In this document: one piece after another, positions 8,680-17,095 of the stretch
Layout of the letters: each line of letters starts with the position of its first letter
Numbering within the stretch: the stretch's first letter is position 1
From: Bog-950 sp044225825
GTDB taxonomy: Bacteria; Bacteroidota; Bacteroidia; Chitinophagales; LD1
Assembly: GCA_044225825.1 (NCBI GenBank)
Contig: JBGAIB010000001.1
Span: 434,001-498,000, forward strand
Length of the DNA: 64,000 nt
Direction of reading: 5' to 3'
Made by a program: the position numbers and the translations under genes
Notes under the pieces: generated by a model
The model's input: only the letters and a program-made list of their open reading frames with translations
The model's database searches: none
What the model was told of the DNA's origin: nothing

Positions 8680-8687
8680 TACATTTG
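8680..8687 (+). promoter_or_regulatory. TAnnTTTG promoter element of the nos operon
   Basis: TACATTTG is a perfect match to the Bacteroidota sigma-ABfr -7 consensus. No well-spaced -33 TTTG is evident, which is consistent with activator dependence. The 59-base leader to the cytochrome start follows. A 6-bp inverted repeat (AGAGGT at 8638-8643, ACCTCT at 8675-8680) ends at the element. Confidence 0.5.
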
Positions 8688-8745
8688 CCCCGTAATAGGA
8701 ACAGAAAACACAACAGCTCATTATTTATCAATAAAAACAAAAGGT

Positions 8746-9261
8746 ATGAAAAACGTAATCAACCGAATGAATCTTAAAATGCTGGTAACTGCCCTGGTGG
8801 GCACCCTGCTGCTAACAATAACCAGTTGTGGTGGCGGTGAAAAAAAAGAAGGCGAAGAAAACAGCGAACAACCTAAAAGCATGATTGAAGAGCCTAAGGC
8901 AGATGATGGCCAGGGTGTAGGTAAGTTTAAGGATATAACACTAGCTGCCCTGGACGCTAAACTTGCTGAAAACGGCAAAACGGTATTTGAGGCAAAATGC
9001 TCGGCCTGCCACAACGCCACCGATGTAAAAAAGGTAGGTCCCGGTTTAAAAGGAGTAACTGAGCGCCGTAAACCAGCCTGGATATTGAACATGATCACCA
9101 ATCCTCAGGAAATGACGCAGAAAGATCCTACCGCAAAAAAATTGCTGGAAGAGCACCTTACACAAATGACTTTCCAGGATGTGAGCGATGAACAGGCCAA
9201 GGAGATTTTGGAATACTTCCGCCAGAACGATGCCGGTGGTAACGACCAGGCTAAAAAATAA
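8746..9261 (+). CDS. Lipoprotein c-type cytochrome of the nos operon
   Basis: A 171-aa monoheme cytochrome c tethered by a lipid. The signal peptide ends in a lipobox with Cys28 (TITSC), followed by a Glu/Lys-rich spacer and a class I cytochrome domain with heme motif C85-S-A-C88-H89. A Met in the segment ITNPQEM or LTQM probably supplies the sixth ligand. It is first in the operon, 36 bp upstream of nosZ, as is common in Bacteroidota, so it is the likely periplasmic electron donor to NosZ. The role as donor is inferred from position. Confidence 0.9.
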   Translation: MKNVINRMNLKMLVTALVGTLLLTITSCGGGEKKEGEENSEQPKSMIEEPKADDGQGVGKFKDITLAALDAKLAENGKTVFEAKCSACHNATDVKKVGPGLKGVTERRKPAWILNMITNPQEMTQKDPTAKKLLEEHLTQMTFQDVSDEQAKEILEYFRQNDAGGNDQAKK

Positions 9262-9297
9262 ATCAGTCACCCATTCAACTAACTATAACAAAGTATT

Positions 9298-11256
9298 ATG
9301 AGAACCATTTCCTTAAAAACCACGCTTTTAATGGCAGGCGGCCTGGCCCTTGCCTTCGGCTTCAACAGTTGCAAGCCTAAAAAGGTGGATAATGCCCTTG
9401 CCGGCAATGCAGCTGAAAAAGTGTATGTAGCCCCCGGTAAAAAGGATGAACTATATCTGTTTACCTCCGGTGGCTTTAGCGGTCAAATTGGCGTTTACGG
9501 TTTGCCTTCAGGCCGTTTACTTCGCGAAATTCCGGTATTTTCTCAGAAAGCAGAAAGCGGTTACGGCTATAGCGAAGAAACCAAACCTATGCTGAATACC
9601 TCGCACGGATATGTGCCATGGGATGACAGTCACCACCCGCAGTTATCCAAAACCGACGGCAATGCCGATGGCCGCTGGATATTTATAAATGCCAACAACA
9701 CACCGCGTATTGCCCGTACCAGTTTATCGACCTTCCGTACCGAAGAAATTCTGGAGTTACCTAACTGCGGTGGTAACCACGCTTCGCCATTTCTAACCCA
9801 AAACACGGAATATGTAGTAGGCGCATCGCGCTTCTCCGTACCCTATGATAAGGACGGCGATGCCTCCATTGCTGAATACAAGGATAAATTCAAAGGCACG
9901 ATATCCTTTGTTAAAGTGGATCCGAAAACCGGGCATATGGCTATCAACTTCCAGTTGCTGGTTCCGGGTGTAGACTATGACTTATCGCGTGCAGGCAAAG
10001 CGGTATCGCATGGCTGGTGTTTCTTTAGCTGTTATAATACTGAAAAGGCCCATACCCTGTTAGAAGTGAATGCAAGCCAGCGGGATAAGGACTTTATATT
10101 AGCTGTTAACTGGAAAAAAGCAGAAGAATACCTGGCGCAAGGTAAAGGTGTAAAATGGCCTGCCAACTATGCACATAACGTATACGACGACAATACACAC
10201 ACCGCCACTTCTGAAATACAGAAAGAAGTAACGGTGATGGACGTAAAAGATCTGCCGGGTGTATGTTACTATATACCATGCCCTAAGAGCCCGCACGGAT
10301 GTGATGTGGATCCTTCTGGCGAATACATTTGTGCATCTGGTAAATTAGCAGCGGTAATCCCTGTTTATTCCTTCAGCAAAATTCAGAAAGCTATTGAAGC
10401 CAAAGCCTTTGAAGGCGACTTTGACGGCGTTCCTGTAATTAAATACGAAGCTGCATTGGATGGTGAGGTTGAAAAACCGGGCCTAGGACCTTTGCATACC
10501 GAATTTGATGATAAAGGCAACGCTTACACTTCCTTCTTTGTATCGAGCGAGATCGTAAAATGGGATGTGAAAAGCAAAAAAATTCTTGACCGCGTTCCAA
10601 CCTACTACTCTATTGGCCACTTATGCGTGCCAATGGGCGACTGCATAAAACCTTATGGTAAATATGTAATTGCATTAAACAAGATCACGAAGGATCGCTA
10701 CCTGGAAACAGGTCCGGAATTGGCACAAAGTTGCCAGGTATATGATATCAGCGGCGATAAAATGCAACTGCTGCTTGATTTCCCTACTATAGGCGAACCG
10801 CACTATGCACAGGCCTGTCCTGCTGAGTTGATCACTAAACACGATGTGAAATTTTACAAGCTGGACGATAACAAAAGCAAATACGTTACTAAAAACGAGA
10901 AAGAGGCTAAAGTGGTGCGCGAAGGCAACGATGTGCACGTGTATGCTACTGCCATTCGCTCGCACTTTACACCTGATAACATTGAAGGCGTAAAAGTTGG
11001 CGACAACGTTTACTTCCACATTACTAACCTGGAGCAGGATTGGGACGTTCCTCACGGCTTTGCAGTAAAAGGCGCTAACAATGCCGAGTTGCTTGTTATG
11101 CCGGGCGAAACCCAAACACTGAAATGGGTGCCGGACCGCGTGGGTGTCTTCCCCATGTATTGTACCGACTTTTGCTCGGCGCTACACCAGGAAATGCAAG
11201 GCTATGTGCGCGTAGGCGCCAGTGCCACACCGCTTAAGTTCAATACCGGCGAATAG
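9298..11256 (+). CDS. nosZ: Nitrous-oxide reductase, clade II, NosZ
   Basis: NosZ is the multicopper periplasmic enzyme that reduces N2O to N2. The N-terminal beta-propeller carries the seven CuZ histidines: H112, H113, H161, H333, H400, H441 and H502. The C-terminal cupredoxin domain has CuA ligands H586, C622, C626, H630 and M633. The signal is Sec type with a lipobox (FNSC, Cys25) and no twin-arginine motif, which marks the clade II (atypical) enzyme and suggests membrane anchoring. All metal ligands are intact, so the enzyme should be active. It is followed by a membrane protein and the NosLDFY maturation proteins. Confidence 0.97.
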   Translation: MRTISLKTTLLMAGGLALAFGFNSCKPKKVDNALAGNAAEKVYVAPGKKDELYLFTSGGFSGQIGVYGLPSGRLLREIPVFSQKAESGYGYSEETKPMLNTSHGYVPWDDSHHPQLSKTDGNADGRWIFINANNTPRIARTSLSTFRTEEILELPNCGGNHASPFLTQNTEYVVGASRFSVPYDKDGDASIAEYKDKFKGTISFVKVDPKTGHMAINFQLLVPGVDYDLSRAGKAVSHGWCFFSCYNTEKAHTLLEVNASQRDKDFILAVNWKKAEEYLAQGKGVKWPANYAHNVYDDNTHTATSEIQKEVTVMDVKDLPGVCYYIPCPKSPHGCDVDPSGEYICASGKLAAVIPVYSFSKIQKAIEAKAFEGDFDGVPVIKYEAALDGEVEKPGLGPLHTEFDDKGNAYTSFFVSSEIVKWDVKSKKILDRVPTYYSIGHLCVPMGDCIKPYGKYVIALNKITKDRYLETGPELAQSCQVYDISGDKMQLLLDFPTIGEPHYAQACPAELITKHDVKFYKLDDNKSKYVTKNEKEAKVVREGNDVHVYATAIRSHFTPDNIEGVKVGDNVYFHITNLEQDWDVPHGFAVKGANNAELLVMPGETQTLKWVPDRVGVFPMYCTDFCSALHQEMQGYVRVGASATPLKFNTGE

Positions 11257-11287
11257 ATATTTGGTTGATTAAATGGTTGGGGAGGTT

Positions 11288-11301
11288 GGGGAGGCCTCCC
11301 C
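11288..11301. repeat. GC-rich palindrome after nosZ
   Basis: GGGGAGG at 11288-11294 is directly followed by its reverse complement CCTCCCC. The upstream bases repeat GGTTGGGGA twice. No T run follows, so it is more likely an RNA stabilising or partial termination element between nosZ and the maturation genes than a full terminator. Confidence 0.4.
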
Positions 11302-11384
11302 TCCATACTTTCCAGCACTACCCCAGGGATGTTATGGAAGGGTAGCTACTGCCCGTGTGCGTAATTGATTTAAATTTTAATGCA

Positions 11385-11960
11385 ATGAAATCCGACCTTA
11401 AACTTATAACCAGGGTATTGGTATTTATCTGTGCCGTGGCCATTATTCCTTCGCTGTTTGTTTCAGTGTGGCAAATTCAACTTGAAGCACCGCAATATCC
11501 AGAAGGTTTAAAAATGGAAATATGGTGTGATCACATAGGTGGAGACATCGACAAAATAAACGGGCTTAACCATTACATAGGCATGGCCCAGATTAAAGAA
11601 GCCAACTTCCCCGAATTTAAGATTATGAAGTGGCTCATCTGGACCATGGTAGCGCTTGGTTTATTAGCCGCTATAAGTGGACGTCGATTTATGCTTTGGA
11701 TAACCAGTGGTTACCTGGTACTTTGCGGTATTTGGGGTATTTACGATTTCTGGAAATGGGAATACGAATATGGCCATAACCTGGACCCCCATGCTGCTAT
11801 TAAAATACCGGGCATGGCCTATCAACCACCGTTGTTTGGATGGAAACAACTCCTGAATTTTTTAGCAGGTTCATTTCCTGATGTCGGCGGTTGGCTGATA
11901 ATAGCCCCGGCAATCCTTATTGTAGCACTTACACTTTACGAACAATTCCGAAAAAAATGA
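11385..11960 (+). CDS. Membrane protein of the nos operon (NosB-like position)
   Basis: A 191-aa integral membrane protein with about four transmembrane segments: residues about 8-28, 82-98, 103-120 and 168-185. It has a large outside loop between the first two, containing MEIWCDHIGGDID. It lies directly after nosZ. Clade II nos clusters typically carry an uncharacterised membrane protein called NosB at this place, so it may be that protein or an analogue; I did not align it. The ATG at 11385 was chosen because the first membrane helix follows it. Its stop overlaps the nosL start by four bases. Its function in N2O reduction is unknown. Confidence 0.8.
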   Translation: MKSDLKLITRVLVFICAVAIIPSLFVSVWQIQLEAPQYPEGLKMEIWCDHIGGDIDKINGLNHYIGMAQIKEANFPEFKIMKWLIWTMVALGLLAAISGRRFMLWITSGYLVLCGIWGIYDFWKWEYEYGHNLDPHAAIKIPGMAYQPPLFGWKQLLNFLAGSFPDVGGWLIIAPAILIVALTLYEQFRKK

Positions 11961-12385
11961 AACGCCTAACTATATCACTCGTACTACTTGCAACTTTAGC
12001 TGCCTGTAACAGCAAGCCGGAACCAATAGAATATGGTAAGGACCTTTGTGCTTCGTGCAAAATGACCATTATGGATAAAAAATTTGGTGCCGAACTCATT
12101 AACACAAAAGGCAAGGTCATCAAATTCGATTCGGGCGAATGCATGTTTGCCTTCCTGAATGCAGATGAAGGTTTTATGCCAGCCCAGCATTTGGTTGCCA
12201 ATTATGCAAACCCGGGTGAATTAATTGAAGCCGATAAAGCGTTTTACCTTCATGGTGAACATATAAATAGTCCGATGGGGGGAAACCTGGCGGCGTTTAA
12301 AACAGTTGCAGAAGCAGAAAAATTTCAAAAAGAACTCAGCGGGGATTTGATACTTTGGGACAAGGTAAGGCAAATCAACTTTTAA
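11957..12385 (+). CDS. nosL: Copper-binding lipoprotein NosL
   Basis: NosL is a periplasmic copper chaperone for assembling the NosZ CuZ site. This 142-aa protein has a lipobox (LAAC, Cys17) and the family copper motif C31-x-x-C34-x-M36 (CASCKM). A conserved FDSGECMFAFL segment and a late HGEHINSPMGG loop also fit the family. The start at 11957 (ATGA overlap with the upstream gene) gives a proper signal peptide, so longer in-frame starts were rejected. It is tightly packed before nosD. Confidence 0.92.
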   Translation: MKRLTISLVLLATLAACNSKPEPIEYGKDLCASCKMTIMDKKFGAELINTKGKVIKFDSGECMFAFLNADEGFMPAQHLVANYANPGELIEADKAFYLHGEHINSPMGGNLAAFKTVAEAEKFQKELSGDLILWDKVRQINF

Positions 12386-13624
12386 ATGCGTTATTACATA
12401 GTGCTTTTCTTACTGGGGTATTTACTTCCATTGGCAAGCCATTGCCATACAGTTGAAGTATGTTCGCAATGTACTATTACCACCCTCCCTGCTGCAATTG
12501 CAGCTGCACAGCCCGGCGACACGCTATTGATTAAACCGGGCACCTATACCAGCATAAACACACAAATCAATAAATCGCTCACGCTAATCGGCCTTAACTA
12601 CCCTGTAATTGACGGACAGGAAAAAGACGAAGTGCTTGTAATTACCGCCAGCCACGTGACGCTACAGGGTCTCGACATCAGAAACAGTAAGCGTGGCAGT
12701 ATGAAAGACTATGCCGGCGTTCGTGTTTACCAGGCCACAGATATAGCTATTGACAATTGCCGGTTGACCAATACCTTCTTTGGCATTTACTTAAGCGATA
12801 GTAAGCGACTAAGTGTGCGTAACGTACACAGCAAAGGAGCTAATTATGGCAAAAGCGATACCGGCAACGGTATTCATCTTTGGAAATGCGATAGTGTACT
12901 ATTGGAAAATAACTATCTGGAGGGACACCGGGACGGTATTTACCTGGAGTTTGCCAAAAACAGTTTTATTAAAAACAACCTTGCCGAAAAAAACTTCCGA
13001 TACGGATTACACTTCATGTTTTCGGATAATGATACTTATACGAATAATACCTTCCGGCTGAATGGCACGGGAGTGGCGGTTATGTACAGCAAGGGCATGC
13101 ATATGTTTTATAACTGCTTTGAGAACAACTGGGGCGATGCCAGTTATGGTTTACTGTTAAAGGAAATGACCGGTGGGGTAATTACCGGTAATACCTTTAG
13201 GAACAACACAGTTGGTATTACTATGGAAGGAAGCAACCATATGCGCCTGGAGAACAACGATTTTCTGAACAATGGCTACGGATTGAAGGTAATGGCCAAC
13301 TGCCTGGAAGACACCTTTCGCCGTAACAATTTTTCGGGTAACACTTTTGACGCGGCCACGAACGGGCAATTGCAGGAAAATATTTTTTCGGCCAACTACT
13401 GGGATAAATACGAAGGATATGACCTTAACCGTGATGGCTTTGGCGATATACCATTTAATCCCGTAAGTCTGTATTCCGTTATGGTAGAGCAAATGCCCTA
13501 TGCCGTAATGCTAATGCACAGTTTTACCGTGGATTTGCTGAATCGCGCCGAAAAAAATATGCCCGGCATTGTGCCCGACACCTTTGTAGATGATTTACCG
13601 GTAATGAAAATGATTAAGCGATGA
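12386..13624 (+). CDS. nosD: Nitrous-oxide reductase maturation protein NosD
   Basis: NosD is a periplasmic right-handed beta-helix protein that works with the NosFY transporter in CuZ cluster assembly. It has an N-terminal signal peptide (about residues 1-20), then many parallel beta-helix turns of the type GIYLSDSKRLSVRNV and GDGIYL-like motifs, and a C-terminal NYWDKYEGYDLNRDGFGDIPF segment seen in the NosD/CASH family. The 412-aa length is usual. It starts immediately after the nosL stop and overlaps nosF by four bases. Confidence 0.93.
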   Translation: MRYYIVLFLLGYLLPLASHCHTVEVCSQCTITTLPAAIAAAQPGDTLLIKPGTYTSINTQINKSLTLIGLNYPVIDGQEKDEVLVITASHVTLQGLDIRNSKRGSMKDYAGVRVYQATDIAIDNCRLTNTFFGIYLSDSKRLSVRNVHSKGANYGKSDTGNGIHLWKCDSVLLENNYLEGHRDGIYLEFAKNSFIKNNLAEKNFRYGLHFMFSDNDTYTNNTFRLNGTGVAVMYSKGMHMFYNCFENNWGDASYGLLLKEMTGGVITGNTFRNNTVGITMEGSNHMRLENNDFLNNGYGLKVMANCLEDTFRRNNFSGNTFDAATNGQLQENIFSANYWDKYEGYDLNRDGFGDIPFNPVSLYSVMVEQMPYAVMLMHSFTVDLLNRAEKNMPGIVPDTFVDDLPVMKMIKR

Positions 13625-14340
13625 TCAAAATAGAAAACCTTGAAAAGAGCTTTGGTAAACTGCAGGTATTGAAGGGCGTTAGCGCTTCATTTGAGGCCGG
13701 GCAGGTTATCAGCATCATAGGCCCCAACGGATCGGGCAAAACAACGCTTATTAAATGCATACTGGGCATGGTGGTGGCAGATAAGGGCAGTATATTATTC
13801 AATGGCAAGACCATTGAAAACGATTTTACGTATCGTAACCAGATTGGCTATATGCCGCAAATTGGCCGCTATCCCGAGAATATGCAGATCGGACAATTGA
13901 TTACCATGATGAAGGACCTGCGCAAATCAACGGGGCAGTTGGATGAGGAGTTAAGCAGGGAGTTTGCACTACAGGGTATGCATGGCAAGGCAATGCGCAC
14001 GCTATCGGGCGGAACCACACAAAAGGTAAGTGCTTCGCTGGCATTTTTATTTAACCCGAACGTGCTGATACTGGATGAGCCAACAGCCGGGCTTGACCCC
14101 CTCGCAGCGGAAATACTTAAAAGCAAAATTTTAAAAGCTAAGGCCGAAGGCAAATTAGTTCTGATAACCTCGCACATTATGAGCGAAGTTGAAGAACTGG
14201 CAGACAGCCTGATGTATTTGTTTGAAGGGCGTATCCAATTCTTTAAAACTATCAACCAGTTAAAAGCCGAAACCGGAGAAGAGCGCTTAGGCAAAGCTGT
14301 TGCCAAAATAATGAAGGCCGCTACGGCACCACAATCCTAA
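13621..14340 (+). CDS. nosF: ABC transporter ATP-binding protein NosF
   Basis: NosF is the ATPase that powers NosY during NosZ maturation, presumably moving a sulfur species for CuZ. It contains the Walker A motif GPNGSGKTT (about residues 38-46), a Q loop (YMPQIG), the signature LSGGTTQK, Walker B VLILDEPTAGLDP, and a switch histidine in ITSHIMSEVE. It has 239 aa, standard for the family, and overlaps nosD by four bases. The sulfur-export role is known for the family, not seen here. Confidence 0.93.
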   Translation: MIKIENLEKSFGKLQVLKGVSASFEAGQVISIIGPNGSGKTTLIKCILGMVVADKGSILFNGKTIENDFTYRNQIGYMPQIGRYPENMQIGQLITMMKDLRKSTGQLDEELSREFALQGMHGKAMRTLSGGTTQKVSASLAFLFNPNVLILDEPTAGLDPLAAEILKSKILKAKAEGKLVLITSHIMSEVEELADSLMYLFEGRIQFFKTINQLKAETGEERLGKAVAKIMKAATAPQS

Positions 14341-14349
14341 ACCAAGAGC

Positions 14350-15117
14350 ATGTTTAAAATCTGCAAATACGTTATTTACGATATACTGCGCAGCAAGGTA
14401 CTAATTGCCTACATGCTGTTTTTGTTAGCCATTTCGCTAAGCTTATTTGCATTGGGTAACGATACGGCGAAAAGCGTGGTGAGTTTAATGAGCGTAGTAC
14501 TAATTATTGTGCCGCTGATCAGCATCGTTTTTTCTACTACCTACTTTTACAATTCATACGAATTTATCGAACTGCTGGTAGCACAACCCATCAGCCGGCG
14601 ATCGCTGTTGCTGGGCGAGTATGCCGGGGTGGCTATATCCCTGGTTACCGTTTTTCTGGCAGGCATTGGTATACCGGTAGCTGTGTATGCAGGCGATGCT
14701 ACGGGATTAGTATTGGTAGGAGCCGGCCTGGGGCTTACACTGACTTTTGTATCGCTTGCATTTTTAGCCTCGGTAGCCACACGCGATAAGGCACGGGGCA
14801 TCGGTTTATCGCTCCTCCTTTGGTTCTACTTCTCCATTCTCTACGATGCAATTATCCTGATCATTCTTTTCTCGTTCAACGATTATCCGCTTGATAAGGC
14901 TGTGATAGCCCTGGCTTCTTTAAACCCGATTGACCTTAGCCGTATACTGGTATTAATGAAAATGGATATTGCTGCACTGATGGGCTTTACCGGTGCCGTT
15001 TATAAGCAATTTTTTGGCAGCAATTGGGGACTGATTTATGTAACAGGCCTGATGGCCATATGGGTAATTACACCGCTACTTTTAGCAGTACGTATCTTCC
15101 GTCGTAAAAACCTGTAA
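14350..15117 (+). CDS. nosY: ABC transporter permease NosY
   Basis: NosY is the ABC-2 type membrane partner of NosF. It is a 255-aa, strongly hydrophobic protein with about six transmembrane helices. A short cytoplasmic N-terminus is followed by an ELLVAQPISRRSLLLGEY coupling region typical of these permeases. It is the last gene of the operon and ends three bases from the convergent T9SS gene, so both must share very little terminator space. Confidence 0.92.
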   Translation: MFKICKYVIYDILRSKVLIAYMLFLLAISLSLFALGNDTAKSVVSLMSVVLIIVPLISIVFSTTYFYNSYEFIELLVAQPISRRSLLLGEYAGVAISLVTVFLAGIGIPVAVYAGDATGLVLVGAGLGLTLTFVSLAFLASVATRDKARGIGLSLLLWFYFSILYDAIILIILFSFNDYPLDKAVIALASLNPIDLSRILVLMKMDIAALMGFTGAVYKQFFGSNWGLIYVTGLMAIWVITPLLLAVRIFRRKNL

Positions 15118-15120
15118 ACT

Positions 15121-16902
15121 TTATTTTACCAATAATACCATGCCTTTGCGTTCTACCCGAACGCCGTCTTCGGCATAGAATTGAATCAGGTATCCATAAC
15201 CCCCGGCCTGTGCTTCTTTACCGTGATCACTGCCATCCCAACCGATTGACGGATCGTTGCTTTCAAACACCTTGCCGCCATAGCGGTTAAAAACCTGCAG
15301 CACATAACCCGTAGGATTGCCGTAGATAATAGTGGGCTTAAATACATTGTTTACCCCATTAGGAGCAAAAGCATTGGGGATATAAATAATAGGACGGTGA
15401 ATAATGCATACCTCATTGGAACGGCTTACCAACGTATCATGGTAGCCATTGGGCAAATTCAAATCGTATTCGGCCTCCACGTAATAACAGAACACCCCTT
15501 TTTCATCTAAAAACTGTTGCAACGAATCGGAGTAAGCAATGGTGCCTGGCTGGAAAGTTTTAATTACCTGGTAGCCGTTGCCGTAATTGCGATACAACTT
15601 CTGGCGAAGTACTGTAGCATACTGCAGTTCAAAATCATTCCAATCCAGATGGGCTACATAATAATCGTAAAGCTCGCCTTTAAGACTTATGGTTTTTACA
15701 AATGGGGTAGTGTATTCCGTCTGGCAACTGTCATACGCTACTACCTGGTAAAAGTATGGATTGCTGCCGGGGGAAACATTCACTGAATCAATGTAAGTAT
15801 CGAAGAGATTGAGCGGTGTAGGAACACCCCACTGATCGATATGATCATAAACGGTACCGTTACCGCTGCGGTCCATTTTATAGAAGATCAGCTCCGATGC
15901 AGTGTCAATCGTCCAGGTAACCGAAATGTGGTTATCTACATCAACCGTAGCATTGGTTATATAAAAGAAAGCAGGCGAATGAATGATGGAAGCCCGCTGG
16001 CAAACAATGTTACTGTTGGATACAATGTTGCTGTCGGCTGCGCTACGTGCCCTGATAACGATGCACAACGAATCGCCATCGTTAAACCCGCTGTAACCAT
16101 AACTAAGCGAATTGCTATCCAGCGATGTAACCAGGTTAAAAGGGCCGGCATTAGCACTTACCCAAACCTGATAATCAAGCACACCCTGGGGCCAGTTGAT
16201 ATAACGGTTCCAGTTTAGGTTTACCTGATTTTGGCAAGCTGTTGAAGCCGCCTGCAGATAGAGTGTATTGTGCGGATTAGGATTAAAAGCGCTGAATTGC
16301 CAGCAGCTATCAAGTGCTGCTACGGTGTAGGTTAAAAACTGAGTAGTTGGGTCTGCATTTACATCGGTATAGGTTGTTGCATTATAACCATACACCGTAT
16401 CAATAGGTTTAGCATTACCATTGCTGAGGTAGTAATACACCACATAAGCATAGGTTTGCGGCGAGGTGCTGGGCAACCAATTAACCACTGCTTGTCCGTT
16501 TACCACATCCACATTTACCAGTTCAGGCGTTGCAGGACGCAGATTGTTGACCGTATCGGATTGCAGTACTGTAGCTCCGGGACAGTTGTAGTTGCTCTCC
16601 ATGTAAAAATACCAGGTGTTGCTGATGGAAATAGCATTGCTATAAACGTAGTATGTTTGTGATTGGCTGGTTACTGCAATTGCATTATACGGACCATTAG
16701 GACCAGTGCTGCTGGCATAAATGGTATACTGCACAAAAGCTCCGCAGGGATTGGCCGGCGGATTGGTCCAATACAGGGTAATATCACCACTTGCATTCGT
16801 GGTGATTACACATTGCAAATCGGGTGCTTGAATTACCTGGGCCTGGCTGTGCAGGAAAAAGGTAAAAGCGGAAAGCAGTAAGGCGAATAGTCTGGTCTTC
16901 AT
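15121..16902 (-). CDS. Large secreted protein with T9SS type B (gliding-motility-associated) C-terminal domain
   Basis: A 593-aa exported protein. The N-terminal signal peptide ends at about residue 22 (HSQAQ). Repeated fibronectin-III-like or Ig-like beta-sandwich segments follow, rich in Tyr, Asn and Ser with patterns such as VVNWLPSTSPQTYAYVVYY. The last about 85 residues form the type B sorting domain, starting at IPNAFAPNGVNNVFKP and including QVFNRYGGKVFES and GWDGSDHG. It is exported by type IX secretion and probably stays cell-surface linked. The start at 16902 was chosen over a longer frame because it opens with the signal peptide. Confidence 0.88.
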   Translation of the reverse strand: MKTRLFALLLSAFTFFLHSQAQVIQAPDLQCVITTNASGDITLYWTNPPANPCGAFVQYTIYASSTGPNGPYNAIAVTSQSQTYYVYSNAISISNTWYFYMESNYNCPGATVLQSDTVNNLRPATPELVNVDVVNGQAVVNWLPSTSPQTYAYVVYYYLSNGNAKPIDTVYGYNATTYTDVNADPTTQFLTYTVAALDSCWQFSAFNPNPHNTLYLQAASTACQNQVNLNWNRYINWPQGVLDYQVWVSANAGPFNLVTSLDSNSLSYGYSGFNDGDSLCIVIRARSAADSNIVSNSNIVCQRASIIHSPAFFYITNATVDVDNHISVTWTIDTASELIFYKMDRSGNGTVYDHIDQWGVPTPLNLFDTYIDSVNVSPGSNPYFYQVVAYDSCQTEYTTPFVKTISLKGELYDYYVAHLDWNDFELQYATVLRQKLYRNYGNGYQVIKTFQPGTIAYSDSLQQFLDEKGVFCYYVEAEYDLNLPNGYHDTLVSRSNEVCIIHRPIIYIPNAFAPNGVNNVFKPTIIYGNPTGYVLQVFNRYGGKVFESNDPSIGWDGSDHGKEAQAGGYGYLIQFYAEDGVRVERKGMVLLVK

Positions 16903-17095
16903 TAAAAACGGCTGCAAAGTAAATGATTCGCAGATAAAACGGAGGGTTGCACCCAAAAGTGTGGAATACAGCTTTTTAGGGCTAAACCCATCAATTTTTT
17001 GTTAATGGGGCGTTTTACATGCAAGTTTACTAGTTATCCACCCCCCGGAAACGGTTGGGCTAAATTCTTTAATCTCGTATTCCCAAACCATTTAC

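Noticed and set aside
10675..11115. 146-codon frame opposite nosZ
   Set aside because: It lies antisense to the NosZ copper-binding region and has a low-complexity, unrecognised sequence.
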